Made by a program: the position numbers and the translations under genes. DNA of 52,500 nt, taken from Symbiodinium natans (taxonomy: Eukaryota; Sar; Dinophyceae; Suessiales; Symbiodiniaceae). Each line of letters begins with the position of its first letter. Position 1 is the stretch's first letter. The notes under the pieces are model-generated. The model saw only the letters and a program-made list of their open reading frames with translations, made no database searches and was not told the DNA's origin. The stretch covers positions 157,501 through 210,000 of the forward strand of contig CAJNDS010002423.1 in NCBI GenBank assembly GCA_905221605.1, in the 5' to 3' direction. Shown here in pieces: positions 1 to 10,360 of the stretch.

Positions 1-360
1 GTTGAGGGCTTTAGGGTTTTTGGAGTTTAGGTGTTTAGGGTTTTTGGGGTGTGTAGGGCGTTTAGGGAGCTTAGGGTGTTTAGGATGTTTAGGGGGTTGA
101 GGGGGCTCAGGAATTTTTACTCCCTAGGTCATCCTAAACCCTAAGCCCTTAGCCCTGAGCCCTTAGCCCCCGACCATTGTTCTTATAAGGTTTTAGGTGT
201 TACGGGTTGTTTTTGAAGGGATCTGCTGTTTTGCGGGCTCTTGGTGGGGGAGCCTTTGAGGGTCCTGAGGCTTTTTTTGAGGATTTTTCAGGGCTTTCAA
301 AGGTTTTTCAGGGTTTTCAGCGTTTTTGGGGTTTTTTTTGGGGTTTAAGGTTCTGCAAAG

Positions 361-455
361 CAGCCCGCGGAAAGGCAGATCCTTGCTGAGGGCGGGGCGG
401 CCTCGGGCGATATCCTGGGCTTCTTCCTATTCAGCCGCGGGCTTGGTTTTGAGGG
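361..455 (+). CDS. Candidate internal exon
   Basis: An island open across 31 codons (contains ERQILAEGGAASGDILGF) between an AG acceptor (ctgcaaag) and a GT donor (gtgtaagg) that runs straight into TTTAGGG repeats. Composition is GC-rich and protein-like, unlike its repeat flanks. The family is not recognised. It could be an exon of a + strand gene starting outside the window. Confidence 0.4.
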
Positions 456-460
456 GTGTA

Positions 461-519
461 AGGTTTAGGGTTTAGGGTTTAAGGTTTAGGGTTTAGGGTT
501 TAGGGTTTAGGGTTTAGGA
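461..519 (+). repeat. TTTAGGG telomere-like array
   Basis: About eight heptamers with one TTTAAGG variant, directly downstream of the preceding exon-like island. Confidence 0.9.
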
Positions 520-521
520 GG

Positions 522-1012
522 GGGGATGTAGGAGTCCCAGAAACCAGTGGCCAGCCCCAGAAAGTCTTGAGAACCCTAAACGCCCTGAGCCCCAGACCTA
601 AACACCGCCAAAAAAAAACACCCGAAACCCTGAACCCAAACCCTGAACCCTAAACCCCATAAAACCGAAACACATCCTAAAGCCTTCTTGTGTCATAGAA
701 CCCCAACGCCCCAACGCCCCCCTACTACCGACACCAGGGCCTAGCAACCTGAGGCTTGCCCAGTGGTTTGAGGTTTAGGGTTGAGGGCTTAGGGTTTAGA
801 GTTTGGGGTTTAGGGTTTAAGGTTGAGGGTTTAGGTTTTTGGGTGGGTTCATGAAGTTTAGAGGTTTAGGGTTTAGGTTTTTGTTTTGTTTTTTTTTTGG
901 GGGGGGGGGGGGGTCCTAGAATCAGGATTGAAAGACGTTGGGGGGGGGGGGGTATATTGAGAGGTGCCCCCCCTTTTGTTCGGAAAGGCGCAAGCTCCAT
1001 CCATCCCCACCC

Positions 1013-1072
<60 letters not shown>

Positions 1073-1300
1073 ACCCCTAAACCCTATGTAAAGCCTAAAC
1101 TCCTAAACCCCTAAACGAACCCCGGAAAGCCGAGGAATCTTCGCAGCGATGCCGGGGGTCTCGGCTCGACTCGGTTCTCCTGGGACTCAGGGCTCAGGGC
1201 TTCGGGCTTAGGGTTTAGGGTTTAGGGTTGAGGGTTGAGGGGAAGGGGGGAGGTTTATGATATTTAGGGCTTATAGGGGCGCACGGGCTTAGGGTGTGGG
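522..1300. other. Degenerate telomere-like DNA, no gene seen
   Basis: A mix of degenerate CCCTAAA-like and TTTAGGG-like units, a 15-bp G run near 899-913, a second G run near 940-951, a CCCTCAA array at 1012-1078 (about nine units), and short unique spacers. No convincing exon frame was found. Confidence 0.6.
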
Positions 1301-1301
1301 A

Positions 1302-1410
1302 CCCTAAGCCCTAACCCTAAACCCTAAACCCTAAACCCTAAACCCTAAAACCTAAACCCTAAACCCTAAACCCTAAACCTTAAACCCTAAACCCTAAACC
1401 CTAAACCCTA
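1302..1410 (-). repeat. CCCTAAA array, left half of the E1 insertion target
   Basis: About 15 CCCTAAA units running up to the LTR. The array continues at 10597 beyond the element. Removing the element and one CCCTA duplication gives an uninterrupted heptamer array. Confidence 0.95.
1406..1410. repeat. E1 target-site duplication, left
   Basis: CCCTA, matching 10597-10601. Five base pairs is the usual copia duplication length, but the sequence is also part of the flanking array, so the boundary is ambiguous. Confidence 0.7.
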
Positions 1411-1631
1411 TACGGGGGGCAACCGAAGGAGGACAGGGAACAAAACAGTCAACCCCAACAGAAACCCTTGATTTCCCTGGAACAACCAACCACAAACCAA
1501 CCCAAAACCCAGAGAGACACTTTTTCTCAGGGCGCATTGCCCAAGTTTCCTTGAGCCAAAATGATACCGGGTTCATTGACCCTTTTCCTTTCAACACCAA
1601 CTCTTTCCTGAATACAAATTGCATCTCCGCA
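1411..1631 (-). repeat. E1 3' LTR
   Basis: 221 bp, colinear with the 5' LTR with one mismatch seen. It is preceded in element orientation by the purine tract and followed by the CCCTA duplication. Confidence 0.95.
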
Positions 1632-1658
1632 CTCCCCCTATCCTAGGTTTTCCTAGGA
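1632..1658 (-). promoter_or_regulatory. E1 polypurine tract with adjoining palindrome
   Basis: On the - strand a purine-rich run (aggatagggggag) abuts the 3' LTR. Next to it, at 1641-1658, is a hairpin with 7-bp arms (TCCTAGG/CCTAGGA) and a 4-nt loop. E2 has the equivalent palindrome and purine tract, so the arrangement is conserved between the two elements. Confidence 0.8.
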
Positions 1659-1853
1659 TACAAACTGGAGGTGCAGACCTTTGACCGAAAAATTGTCGCT
1701 TTGACAACGGTCATCTTCATGTTTAACGTCCGATGGACGGGCCATAGCCATTAATTTGTACACCATGGTTTTACGTCTTTCCAGGACGAACCTTCAGCTC
1801 ATTGGCCGAATCCCTTGCCATTGAGGATTTCTTCACCTTACACTTGAAAAAAT
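1659..1853 (-). other. E1 3' untranslated segment
   Basis: Non-coding stretch between the RNase H/tail stop and the palindrome. It shares blocks with the E2 3' region, including a cctggaa(a)gacgt motif and a gacctgcatctcc-like motif, which supports common ancestry of the two element ends. Confidence 0.6.
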
Positions 1854-3176
1854 CTACGTTCCCGCGGCCCGTTCCTCACCAAGGAACTCAGCATTCACCA
1901 CCCAACCTTTCTTGACACAATGTTTACAAAGCGTCTTGGCCCTGGGCTGTGAATATCGCAGAACATCACAGTCACTGCTTGCGTGCATACAGTTCCCACC
2001 CACCGTTGTATACAAAGTGGCACTCGCGGGAATAACCACCACTTTCCTGCCCCACAGCCATTTGTACAGCCTCCGAAAGAGATACCTGGCCAACTCCCAG
2101 AGTATGATTGTTGCCACCAAATACACAGCGATGTCCGCATTGTTGATAACCATTTCAATACTTTGAGCCAGAACCATAACCGTAGATGTGTTGGCGACCC
2201 TGCACACCCCTTCTTCTGAGCAAAAGAATCCAGCAATTGACGCTTCTTCTCCACCAGTTGCCATCCCTTGCAGAGATGCAGCCACCATCATGACCGCCAT
2301 TGCAAGAGAGGCCCTTTTCAAGTCAGTTCCTTGCACCAACATTTGGAGACCCCAAAGCGCCTTTTGCTTCGCATAAACCTGTCCACTCATCAATTTTGTC
2401 AACAGGTCAGCAATCATATACTCACCACGAAGATGCGCTATCACCATGTAACCACGGTCCACCAGAGACCTGACACCGGCTGCTCGAATTCTCAGGTGCC
2501 TTGTCCTCCAGCTTCCAGCAGGATATTGAATGATTGAGCAGGTCGAAACCGAATCTGTATACAGCACTTTTTGCAGCGATTCTTCACCCGTTCCAACCAA
2601 AGCGGCAATTATAGGGGTACACGACTGAATCATCGTTGCTCCCTCTATAGACGCATGCAACTCAGCTTCAGCAGTACTCAAAGCCACCGTTGATTGTCTC
2701 TGCGTTGCCCACATCACTGGACAATCACCCCAAACCACCACCGCTCCTGAGTGGCTCTTTTCGTTTTCACCTGCTGCAAAGCTAGCATCTGCGTAGGACT
2801 CTACCACCTTGACGCCTCGCCCATAACGCAACACCTCATTCCTTTCTTTTTCGCATGTTGCGATTGCTCCGAACGTCAAGCCTAACGTTGGAGTTGCAGC
2901 AAGGTATCGAAATACCTCCTCAGCCTTTTTAACCACAAATCGCGGCCTTCGGGATGTCCACAAAGACAACTGGCTTGTGCAGAAAGCCAAATCAGGTCGA
3001 GTTTTGATTGCCACCCAGAGGAACTCCCCTACGGCACCTTGAGCCGCTCGCAAGGAAGGAATATCCACCTCCTCTTCTTCACCTGGTGTTTCTTTCACCA
3101 TTGGCAGGTTACTCCCTTTACTCCCTTTTCCAGTTTCATCAATCTGATACCCTCTTCGGTTCAGCAGATCTCTCAC
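1854..3176 (-). pseudogene. E1 RT thumb, RNase H and membrane-spanning tail
   Basis: Begins with VRDLLNRRGYQIDE and FLWVAIKTRPDLAF (RT connection). RNase H1 follows with its four acidic positions visible: SYADASFA, STAEAELHA, LYTDSVST and IADLLTK. After RNase H there are about 150 extra residues. These hold a hydrophobic stretch (AVYLVATIILWELARYLF) followed by basic residues and a Cys/His-rich end (CMHASSDCDV, CKHCVKK). Most copia pol proteins end at RNase H, so this tail is an addition. A one-base slip near a T-rich run at about 3170-3185 separates it from the RT frame. Confidence 0.8.
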
Positions 3177-4290
3177 GAAGTCCTCCTGGTTGAGAAAGAA
3201 GCTGCCATTTCGATACCAGATCTGGACCAGCCATCAAAAAATCACCCACGTAAAGACCCATTGTCCCTACCAACTTGCTTGCACCTTCCGGCTTCTCTTG
3301 TGCCATAATAAGGAACAGACTTGGGTCTGCATTGGACCTCTGAAAGCTCATTGCTTGTCCATCCTTTGACACCCAAGACATGCCTTGAAGACGCTGATCT
3401 CGCCACTCCACCCATGCTGCAGGACTTTCGGCCAAACCGTACAAGGCCTTCCTCACAATCCACCGCTCCTCCTTTGTGCAAAGACCCAATTTCACCGCCG
3501 CTCTTGGGGGCTGCACCACCACCAGACGCCCTTCTCTTTGCGCCCTATTCATCGGCGCCGTCAGAAAAGCTTTGGAAATGTCTAAGCCAGCGATGATCCA
3601 CACCATATATGCTGCGTGCCTCACTTGACACCTGAATGTAGTTGAATCCAAACCAGGAGCGTACAGCGAGTGACGACTGAGGGACCTCGGCCCTTCGTAT
3701 TCTGTAGCTGCCGTTGACGAAATAAAATTGCCACATGCACAGATACGGGCACGTCGCCTCCCTGTCCCTTGCTTCCGGGTAAACACCACCAGACTGGGCA
3801 CGTACTCAATCACCGGTGCATTAGGCTCTTCCGCCAATTTGTCCAGCTTTTCTTGAGTTGTTGGTTCCACCACCTCCAACTCTTTAACCAAAGACGTCAC
3901 CTCGTCCGACAATGGTTCCCTCCACTTTTCCAGCTCTTGCATGGCTTCTTGTGTAGGAATTGTTTTTGTTTGCAGGAACTCGACCTCCTCTGCTGCCTCA
4001 AGCGCGGTATTTTCTTGTACCATTTGCTGAACTTGAGCTGCTTTGACCAAAAACTTCGAGAGCTGTTCCTCGGTTCTTTTTGCTTTAACCAGCCATTCTC
4101 TAGTCTCTGATCCTTTTTCTCCATTCCACTCATTGGCCGATCCATGGAACTCGTCCAAAACGCAACATTCCTGTTCAGCAATTAGGCGTCGAATACTCAA
4201 ATGCTCCTCTAGAGCCCATTGGTGCGCTTCGAACACAGCATAGTCGACTTCCTCCGCAATGTCGTCCAGCGAGGTCTCTTTCAACGTCAT
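3139..4290 (-). pseudogene. E1 reverse transcriptase, fingers/palm, altered active site
   Basis: The N-terminal 150 residues are charged and coiled-coil-like. RVT_2 (copia-type) motifs follow: IAGLDISKAFLTAP (motif A) and WIVRKALYGLAESPAAWVEW (the KALYGL-x-PR-W signature). The catalytic YVDD box reads LYVGDFLMAG (about 3243-3272), because the first Asp codon is GGT instead of GAT. The polymerase is therefore expected to be inactive. The frame runs out at 3139, and the thumb continues in the next frame from about 3176. Confidence 0.85.
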
Positions 4291-4292
4291 TT

Positions 4293-6326
4293 TTAACCAT
4301 TTCCTTTTTTCACCTTCTTCAGCTTGTGGTTCCGGAAGAGGAAACTTACATCAGGTGTGTACCCTGTCAAGGATACCCTGTTCCCTTTCCAAGGCATAGG
4401 ACCATGCAATTTTCTCGGAAAGAACGACATGAAGTTCCAGTGGATATCAACCAATTTTCCAGGCAAGACTTTCTTCCCATAGGATTGCTCCACCACTTCC
4501 GCTCCTTCCTCTAAAGCCTTTTCATCCTCAACCCACAGCTGACCATCCTTATAGTCACCAAAGCCACACACATAATTGCAGCAATGCTTTTCATTGTGAC
4601 TATCCCTATGCAATGATACCGGAGCATTGCATGAGATCTGAAGAGCAGAAAATTTGGCTTCAGGATTGTGGTGCCTCACAAATGATGCCAGGTAACGACA
4701 TAGCCATGGCCTTCGATGAGTCTCTTTTGTAATTCCGCACACTCCGCCATGAGTATAATGGCCCAACACCAGAGCTCGCGTACTTGTGCACCAATTGTTG
4801 ATACCACCTCTTCGATTCACCCTCTTTGGGTATACAATCCCTTCCAAAAGCTCCTCACAGTCCACGTAATCGTACATAGACCTTTCATATATTGACTTGG
4901 CTTTTTGTTCTTCTTTTTCCAACTGTGTTCCATCCTCGGCAGTCTCACTTTTGCAGACCAAATAAGCATCTTCATGAGGAGAACAGCATGTCGGCCAATA
5001 CTCATCACCAGGAACATTGTCCTCAACATCTGCATTTTCTTCCAGCTCCCCCAAACCCTGCACGTCATCCTCGAAAATGTCTAAGGGCGGACTCTCCCCC
5101 CGCTTGCGAAGCAAGCGCAAGGAGCCCACATGACCACGCAGTGAAGAGGCCGGGCTTTTTGCCATCAACCGATGGCGAACTGGAGGATCGCGAGGCGGAG
5201 GTAAAGGAGGACCTTCCTCATCAGCGAACCGAAGCGCCGGTTTTTTCCCCTTGAGACGATGCTCTGGAGGAGAAGGCTCCTGTTCTTCTACCACCCCTTC
5301 CAGCTCCAATTCAGGCGGTTCCTTTATATTGGAAAAAATCGTAGTGCAGGGAAATAACACCAGTTCATCCGGATCTTTTGCAGTCCCTTGAGCTTCCACC
5401 CAATAACCACCCGGTAGGTCATCACATGGACCCAAAAGAAGCGCGGGCTGCGTACGATCGACCCATTGCCGACCTTTCTTTGTTCCATCCGGCCCCAGCA
5501 ACTCCCACGGACGACGTTTGACTTGAATCTGAGCACCAAAGGGAAGCAATGCTTTCGGGTTTAACCCCAACTCCCTTTCAGCTTTATGCCACCGTAACAT
5601 TGACCAATGGCGAGCAGCCAGTGCCCAGTACGCCGGCCCGAGTCGCGCCTCCTTTAAGAGCGACCTCACACCACGTTTGAATAAACCCACACATGCTTCA
5701 GCGCGCCCATTTGTTTGCGGGACTCCAGGATCACCAGTTGTCCTATATATCAGACGAGTTTCACAAAAGGACCGGAAGCGTGCATTGACAAACTCCCCCG
5801 CTCGATCTGACTGGATTCTTAACACCGGATACCCATGTCTTTGCAAGCGCACCATCATCCTTTGAACAGCCGATAAAACAGTTGTCTGTTGTTTGTCCAC
5901 AATCGGCTCCACCATAACGAAGTTGATCATACGGACAGGCTGGGTCAAGTGGTCCTTCAGTTCCTTCCAGGATTTTTCAGAAGCTTGGATTTTCAACACC
6001 TCTGCCTCCAGAACTGGCGCAGGTTCCACCGGCGCAGAGTCTTCCTCCTCGAAGTTTGCGACTGCATCGCCTAACCATTCTCCGACACCAGCACCTTCAT
6101 CTGCCACTTGATCTTCCACCTCATCCGCATCTTCCTCCTTTTCCGGAGGGCGACCCACATTGGGATCCAACATTGGAAACTGATACACACCAATAACAGC
6201 GTGTCGTGGCTTCTGCTGGAGAGCATCCTTTGAACACTTGTATGGACCCGCCAAGTCCAATGATAAAGTGAGAACTTCCATTGATGACTTCAGCAGTTCC
6301 ACACCTTGAATGCACCGCCACGTCAT
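4293..6326 (-). pseudogene. E1 integrase core plus 2OG-Fe(II) oxygenase-like module
   Basis: 677 codons. The integrase catalytic triad is visible: Asp in SLDLAGPY (about 6260), Asp in IQSDRAGEF (about 5800) and Glu in QTNGRAEACVG (about 5700), with 35 residues between the last two (D,D-35-E). An acidic/proline-rich linker follows. Residues about 560-665 then carry LHRDSHN (H-x-D near residue 572), NYVCGFGDYKDGQLWVE, a second His in KLHGPMPWKGNRVSLTGY (near 640) and an Arg nine residues later in R-x-S. That is the iron/2-oxoglutarate ligand pattern of the dioxygenase superfamily. The frame closes at 4293 in an A-rich tract, and the RT frame opens 2 nt later. Confidence 0.75.
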
Positions 6327-6334
6327 ATAGGAAA

Positions 6335-7503
6335 AGCATCTTCAGAAGTAAAACACCATCCTTTTGAGCTAATTCTTGATGTGGCCAAGGAAGACTTTTT
6401 AATCCCAACCGTTCAGGCCCACAGCGCCGGCGTAATACAGGTGGACCACCGTCTTCACCTCTCAACCTTGACACTGTCCTGCATGGAGGTCCTCCAACCA
6501 CAGCAACCACCTTTCCTTCAGCCGCCAGATGCAGAAGATACTTCCAGACGCTCGAATTATGTAGGTCCCCGCCTTTCTTCAAATCCAGCTCCAGTACCTC
6601 CACATCCCGACTGGGAAAATGCCATTTTTGTTTTCCTGAAAATAGGTGTACCGCCACCCTTTTTGCTCGTGCCAGCCGTCTCCTTTTATGACGGTTGAAA
6701 GGCAACGCCGCAATATCTCCACGTGGCAACAGCTCCATCAGCATATTTTCTGGTATATCCCCATAATACCACCGAAGAAATCGCCAACATGCCTGGACGA
6801 ACTCCTCCTCGCTCGCTGACGCTGTCCGCGCTGCGCTTTGCAACGACGCTTTTACGGCCACCTCATTGTCTGTATTCGGACACCCTTGAACCATACGTGC
6901 CACCTTCAATGCTTGCTTTGGTGAACACCAATCCATTTCATCAATGATCTGAAGCGCCACCTCCTTTTCCAAACAAGGGCACCCATTCAGATCTCGAACG
7001 CGAAGTTCCCCCAGAACAGGATGTGAGGCTGTGCACTTGCCACCACGCCACTGAACTCTGAGACCAACCAAAGCGCTCGCTTTGCCAATTGGCACTAGTG
7101 GATCTACCATTTCAGGAGTTACCAGGGTCCCACCTGGGGTAATACACATCTCCCGAGATCCAACAGCTAAAGACACCAACACCTTTTGCTGCGGAAGCTG
7201 TTCACCAGGACGAAGTGATCTGAGAGGATGTGATGCTCCCGAGTCCAACATGCCCATTCCCGAACACTCATTGGTGTCAGAAACCCTGGCCACATGTAGA
7301 ACGCATACTCTTCGGCCTTCTCCCTGCTTCGGCAACAACGTGGCATCAGACGAACCGACTCCACAGTCCGCCCTTCCATTCAGAATGGGACCAAGATGCA
7401 CGCTGCCTTTCAGCATGCAAAACCATCTTTTCAGCTGTTTTGTAATCCATAACCAAACAGCCATGTTCAAACCACAAGAGCTGGTCCAGCGAAGATTTTG
7501 CAC
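6335..7503 (-). pseudogene. E1 retropepsin plus C5-methyltransferase-like module
   Basis: The protease core is at GMLDSGASHPLR (about 7230-7255), with an intact D-S-G-A motif and a conserved GTLVTPEMVDPLVPIG strand region. Downstream, VHLFSGKQKW (about 6633-6660) resembles motif I of cytosine-5 DNA methyltransferases, and VVGGPPCRTVSRLR (about 6455-6500) resembles motif IV with the catalytic Cys. Such modules are known in dinoflagellate copia elements. Motifs VI-X are not visible: the segment stops near LFLYDVA and the integrase core begins within about 100 bp in another frame, so the second half of the module and the integrase zinc finger seem to be deleted here. Confidence 0.65.
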
Positions 7504-7786
7504 TCACGTGACACATCCCATTGATCACGGTGAGGTTCGCCCCAAACTCCAAAATCAACCAGAGAGGGATAATCAGAGGCCCATTGTCTTCCCTGATCAA
7601 TGTCCCTTTCTCTGTAATCCTCATTGTCACACCACCAAGCGCGCTTTGCACCATAACAGTAGTGTCGGGTAAACATTCCCATGGAAAAAGCGTCCGCGCA
7701 AGATGCGTAGCAGCTGTATCCACCAACGCCACCCGCCACCCTCCCTTCCTGCTGAAACAACCCAGAGCCACATAACATTCGAACAC
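7346..7786 (-). pseudogene. E1 first retropepsin-like domain, degenerate
   Basis: A frame different from gag carries VALVDTAATHLAR. This resembles the aspartic protease active site (usually D-S/T-G-A) with Ala in place of the catalytic-loop Gly. It is followed by GTLIREDNGPLIIPLWLILEFG, which matches the layout of the second protease domain downstream. It may be a duplicated, decayed protease or a non-catalytic pseudo-protease. A frame change is needed at both ends. Confidence 0.5.
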
Positions 7787-10313
7787 TGGGATCCCCGCTT
7801 GATGCTGACTGCGCTGATGACAGTTTCATAGATTTCAGCACCTCTAACGCTTCAGCAAGGACCTGATTGGGTGTTGATGGTGATGAGGGACTTGCAGAAC
7901 CTTTCTCCAATCCCGCATTAGCCGTCTCATCTCCCCCTTCAACCACCTCTGCCTTTTTGGCATTTCCCCATTTTGCACCTTTGCCGCCCTTTCCCCCTTT
8001 GGGAGAATTCCCTTTAGATCTATTCCTGTCAGGATTTGAGTCCGCATTGGAACTTGCACCATCTTTGTATGGACACTGCGGCTGTAGATGGCCAACGGCC
8101 CCACATTCAAAACATCTTCCACGCTCCAGGGAGTCCTTGTCATGGCGAAATTTGCAGCGTGATCCGAACTTGCAGCCTGCTTCTGTCTTCCCATATATCC
8201 AACAGAATGGACGTTCACCATCACCGCTGTACCTTTTCCCTTTCCCTTTGCCTTTGTCACCCTCCTCTGTCTCGTCACCAGTTCCCTTTTGGGCCTTGTT
8301 TAACCTTGCCCTTTTCTTGGCGTCCGAGTCCTGCTTCACCTCTGGATCACCAGCGCTATGCAATAGCAGTTCAAACTCTGCCTGTAACATTTCAGCTAGT
8401 TGTGTCGCAGTTTCAGATGTCGGTGAGTAGTCCACCCCCAATTTCTCCCGAAAGGATGCCACTCTGAAATGAACCGTAGGGTGTTTTGCCAGCAGCGCGG
8501 ATGATAAAGCGTCCAATACCTTGATAAGCAAGGTAGCGTCCGGCTCGGATGCTCGCAGCTCCCTTAATCGGGAACGCCATTGCGCCCATTGACGCACTCC
8601 CTTAATGGCCTCTGAGATCGAGGTTGCCGAAGACGGTTGCACCAAGAAGTTCAACATTGTGCTGCGCTCATTTGCTCCACCTGGTTGGTAGACCGTCAGC
8701 AATTTGTAAAATATCATCACTGACCCCAACATTCGAGTGGAAACGATCTCGGTCTTCAATCTCTCCGGAATCGCCTGCAGCAGCAAAGACACTGCTCTCT
8801 GCTCCAACAAAACATGCACAGTTCGAACCACCTTGAGCCCTTCCAGCTCAGCCTTGATGCCCAACCTTTCCAGCGGAGAAACGCTCAACCATTTGGCATA
8901 CGCCTGATACGCCTTTGTATAGACGCATTGCCACCACACTCTTCCTGTATCTGTCAGCGAAGACAACATTGGCTCGATCATTGCGATCCAATCACCTAGT
9001 GCCGTCGGATTGCTTGGTGTGTAGTCTGCCAAAGTAGGAAGGCTCATCACATGCTTCCCAAGAGCCTCCGGACTTTCAGTTCCAGAACTATCACCAAGGT
9101 TTGGCATACCACGTGGCACCACTGCTCCAGGAGGTAAGCTGACCCTACCACCAGGCCCTTGAGGCAGTCCATGTCCTATACCAGGCGTAAAAGCTGTGAG
9201 CGGAACCTTTTCTAATTCCAACTTCCCAGCGATCATTTTCCACCGATACGGAACATCATCCACCATTGTATATCCACCCGATCCTGCTGAGTTCTCTTGC
9301 GTCGAAGTTTCCCGAGCTGAAACAAAACCGGGCTGATTCCCCATAGGTGCGGCAGAACCATCAACACCTGACGGCAAGGAAGTAATCGGAGCATGTGTTA
9401 AACCAGGTGGTCCACTTGCATATCCACCACTTGCAGGACCTCCCATGGGGTAATTCAATGGAGGCAATCTGGAGGGTTTCTTCCCTTCAGCTACATGCAT
9501 CATTGGCACTTCTTTCTCATCCTCCACTTGAGCATCCCCCTTCCTGGACCCAGGCAAGGATTGAAGATCACAACCCTTTGGCAGGTCGTAGCCCTCAATA
9601 GGCAGCCATGTCCCATCAGGCAACACAGTCCAAAAACCACCCATACCATCAGTGTAGAAAACTTGTCCTGGCGGGTACTGTTTCTCTGGAGTCATTCCCA
9701 AGGGATATGCAGCATTTGCGTCCACCGCTCCAGTGCTCCGTGCTCGCGAAGCTGACCCAGATGCAGCAGAGGTATAGCTTTTCTCCTCCGCCCGATGCAA
9801 CCTGTTCCCCAGCTCCTTTGTTTGCACAAGCAACTCTTTAAGTGCACGCTTTACCTCTGCCATATCTTCACCTTGTTCTTCACCACTCAGATCAGGAATA
9901 AGCTCTTCCTCTGCTTGTGTTCCACCAATAGTACCTCGTTCCATCTGGCCCATTAAGCCTGACGATGGTCTCTCAACTGGTGCAGGTTCCTGACCCATAA
10001 GATCATGTAGCGATGGTGGCCTCCTCGTAGTTCCACCACTCCTATCCCCTCCGCTTGCAGGAAGACTTGCCGGCCTTGATTGCCTCAGTCTTATTTCCTC
10101 TTGAGCCCGCTCGCTCCAGAAAGGATTTGCTGCCGGAACCGGAACCACTTCATTTTCCACCTGAGACGTTGGTTGTATCATTGCAACTTCCCTACCATCT
10201 GTCAGCGCCTGTGCCACTTGTTGTCGTTCTTCACCCCCATCACCACGATTTTCTTCCGCTTCATTGGCCGTGGGCGACAGTCCAGGCTCAGAGCGACGCC
10301 GCATCATATCCAT
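7467..10313 (-). CDS. gag: E1 Gag
   Basis: The ATG at 10313 is chosen because the upstream in-frame start would be TTG; the open frame is about 948 codons. The N-terminal half is a Gly/Pro-rich linker. The middle (roughly residues 430-670, from LPTLADY and DWIAMIEPM to AEFELLLHS) is helical and capsid-like, as in copia Gag. Near residues 700-725 there is a CCCH finger (Cys-x9-Cys-x5-Cys-x3-His), followed near 732-747 by a CCHC zinc knuckle (CFECGAVGHLQPQC). The two fingers together suggest RNA packaging. The last roughly 90 codons, past about 7750, lie opposite the protease frame and are probably not the native continuation. Confidence 0.85.
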   Translation of the reverse strand: MDMMRRRSEPGLSPTANEAEENRGDGGEERQQVAQALTDGREVAMIQPTSQVENEVVPVPAANPFWSERAQEEIRLRQSRPASLPASGGDRSGGTTRRPPSLHDLMGQEPAPVERPSSGLMGQMERGTIGGTQAEEELIPDLSGEEQGEDMAEVKRALKELLVQTKELGNRLHRAEEKSYTSAASGSASRARSTGAVDANAAYPLGMTPEKQYPPGQVFYTDGMGGFWTVLPDGTWLPIEGYDLPKGCDLQSLPGSRKGDAQVEDEKEVPMMHVAEGKKPSRLPPLNYPMGGPASGGYASGPPGLTHAPITSLPSGVDGSAAPMGNQPGFVSARETSTQENSAGSGGYTMVDDVPYRWKMIAGKLELEKVPLTAFTPGIGHGLPQGPGGRVSLPPGAVVPRGMPNLGDSSGTESPEALGKHVMSLPTLADYTPSNPTALGDWIAMIEPMLSSLTDTGRVWWQCVYTKAYQAYAKWLSVSPLERLGIKAELEGLKVVRTVHVLLEQRAVSLLLQAIPERLKTEIVSTRMLGSVMIFYKLLTVYQPGGANERSTMLNFLVQPSSATSISEAIKGVRQWAQWRSRLRELRASEPDATLLIKVLDALSSALLAKHPTVHFRVASFREKLGVDYSPTSETATQLAEMLQAEFELLLHSAGDPEVKQDSDAKKRARLNKAQKGTGDETEEGDKGKGKGKRYSGDGERPFCWIYGKTEAGCKFGSRCKFRHDKDSLERGRCFECGAVGHLQPQCPYKDGASSNADSNPDRNRSKGNSPKGGKGGKGAKWGNAKKAEVVEGGDETANAGLEKGSASPSSPSTPNQVLAEALEVLKSMKLSSAQSASSGDPSVRMLCGSGLFQQEGRVAGGVGGYSCYASCADAFSMGMFTRHYCYGAKRAWWCDNEDYRERDIDQGRQWASDYPSLVDFGVWGEPHRDQWDVSRECKIFAGPALVV

Positions 10314-10360
10314 GGCGTTAAACAAACGAAAAATCTTTACCTATACCGCAGGAAGCCTAA

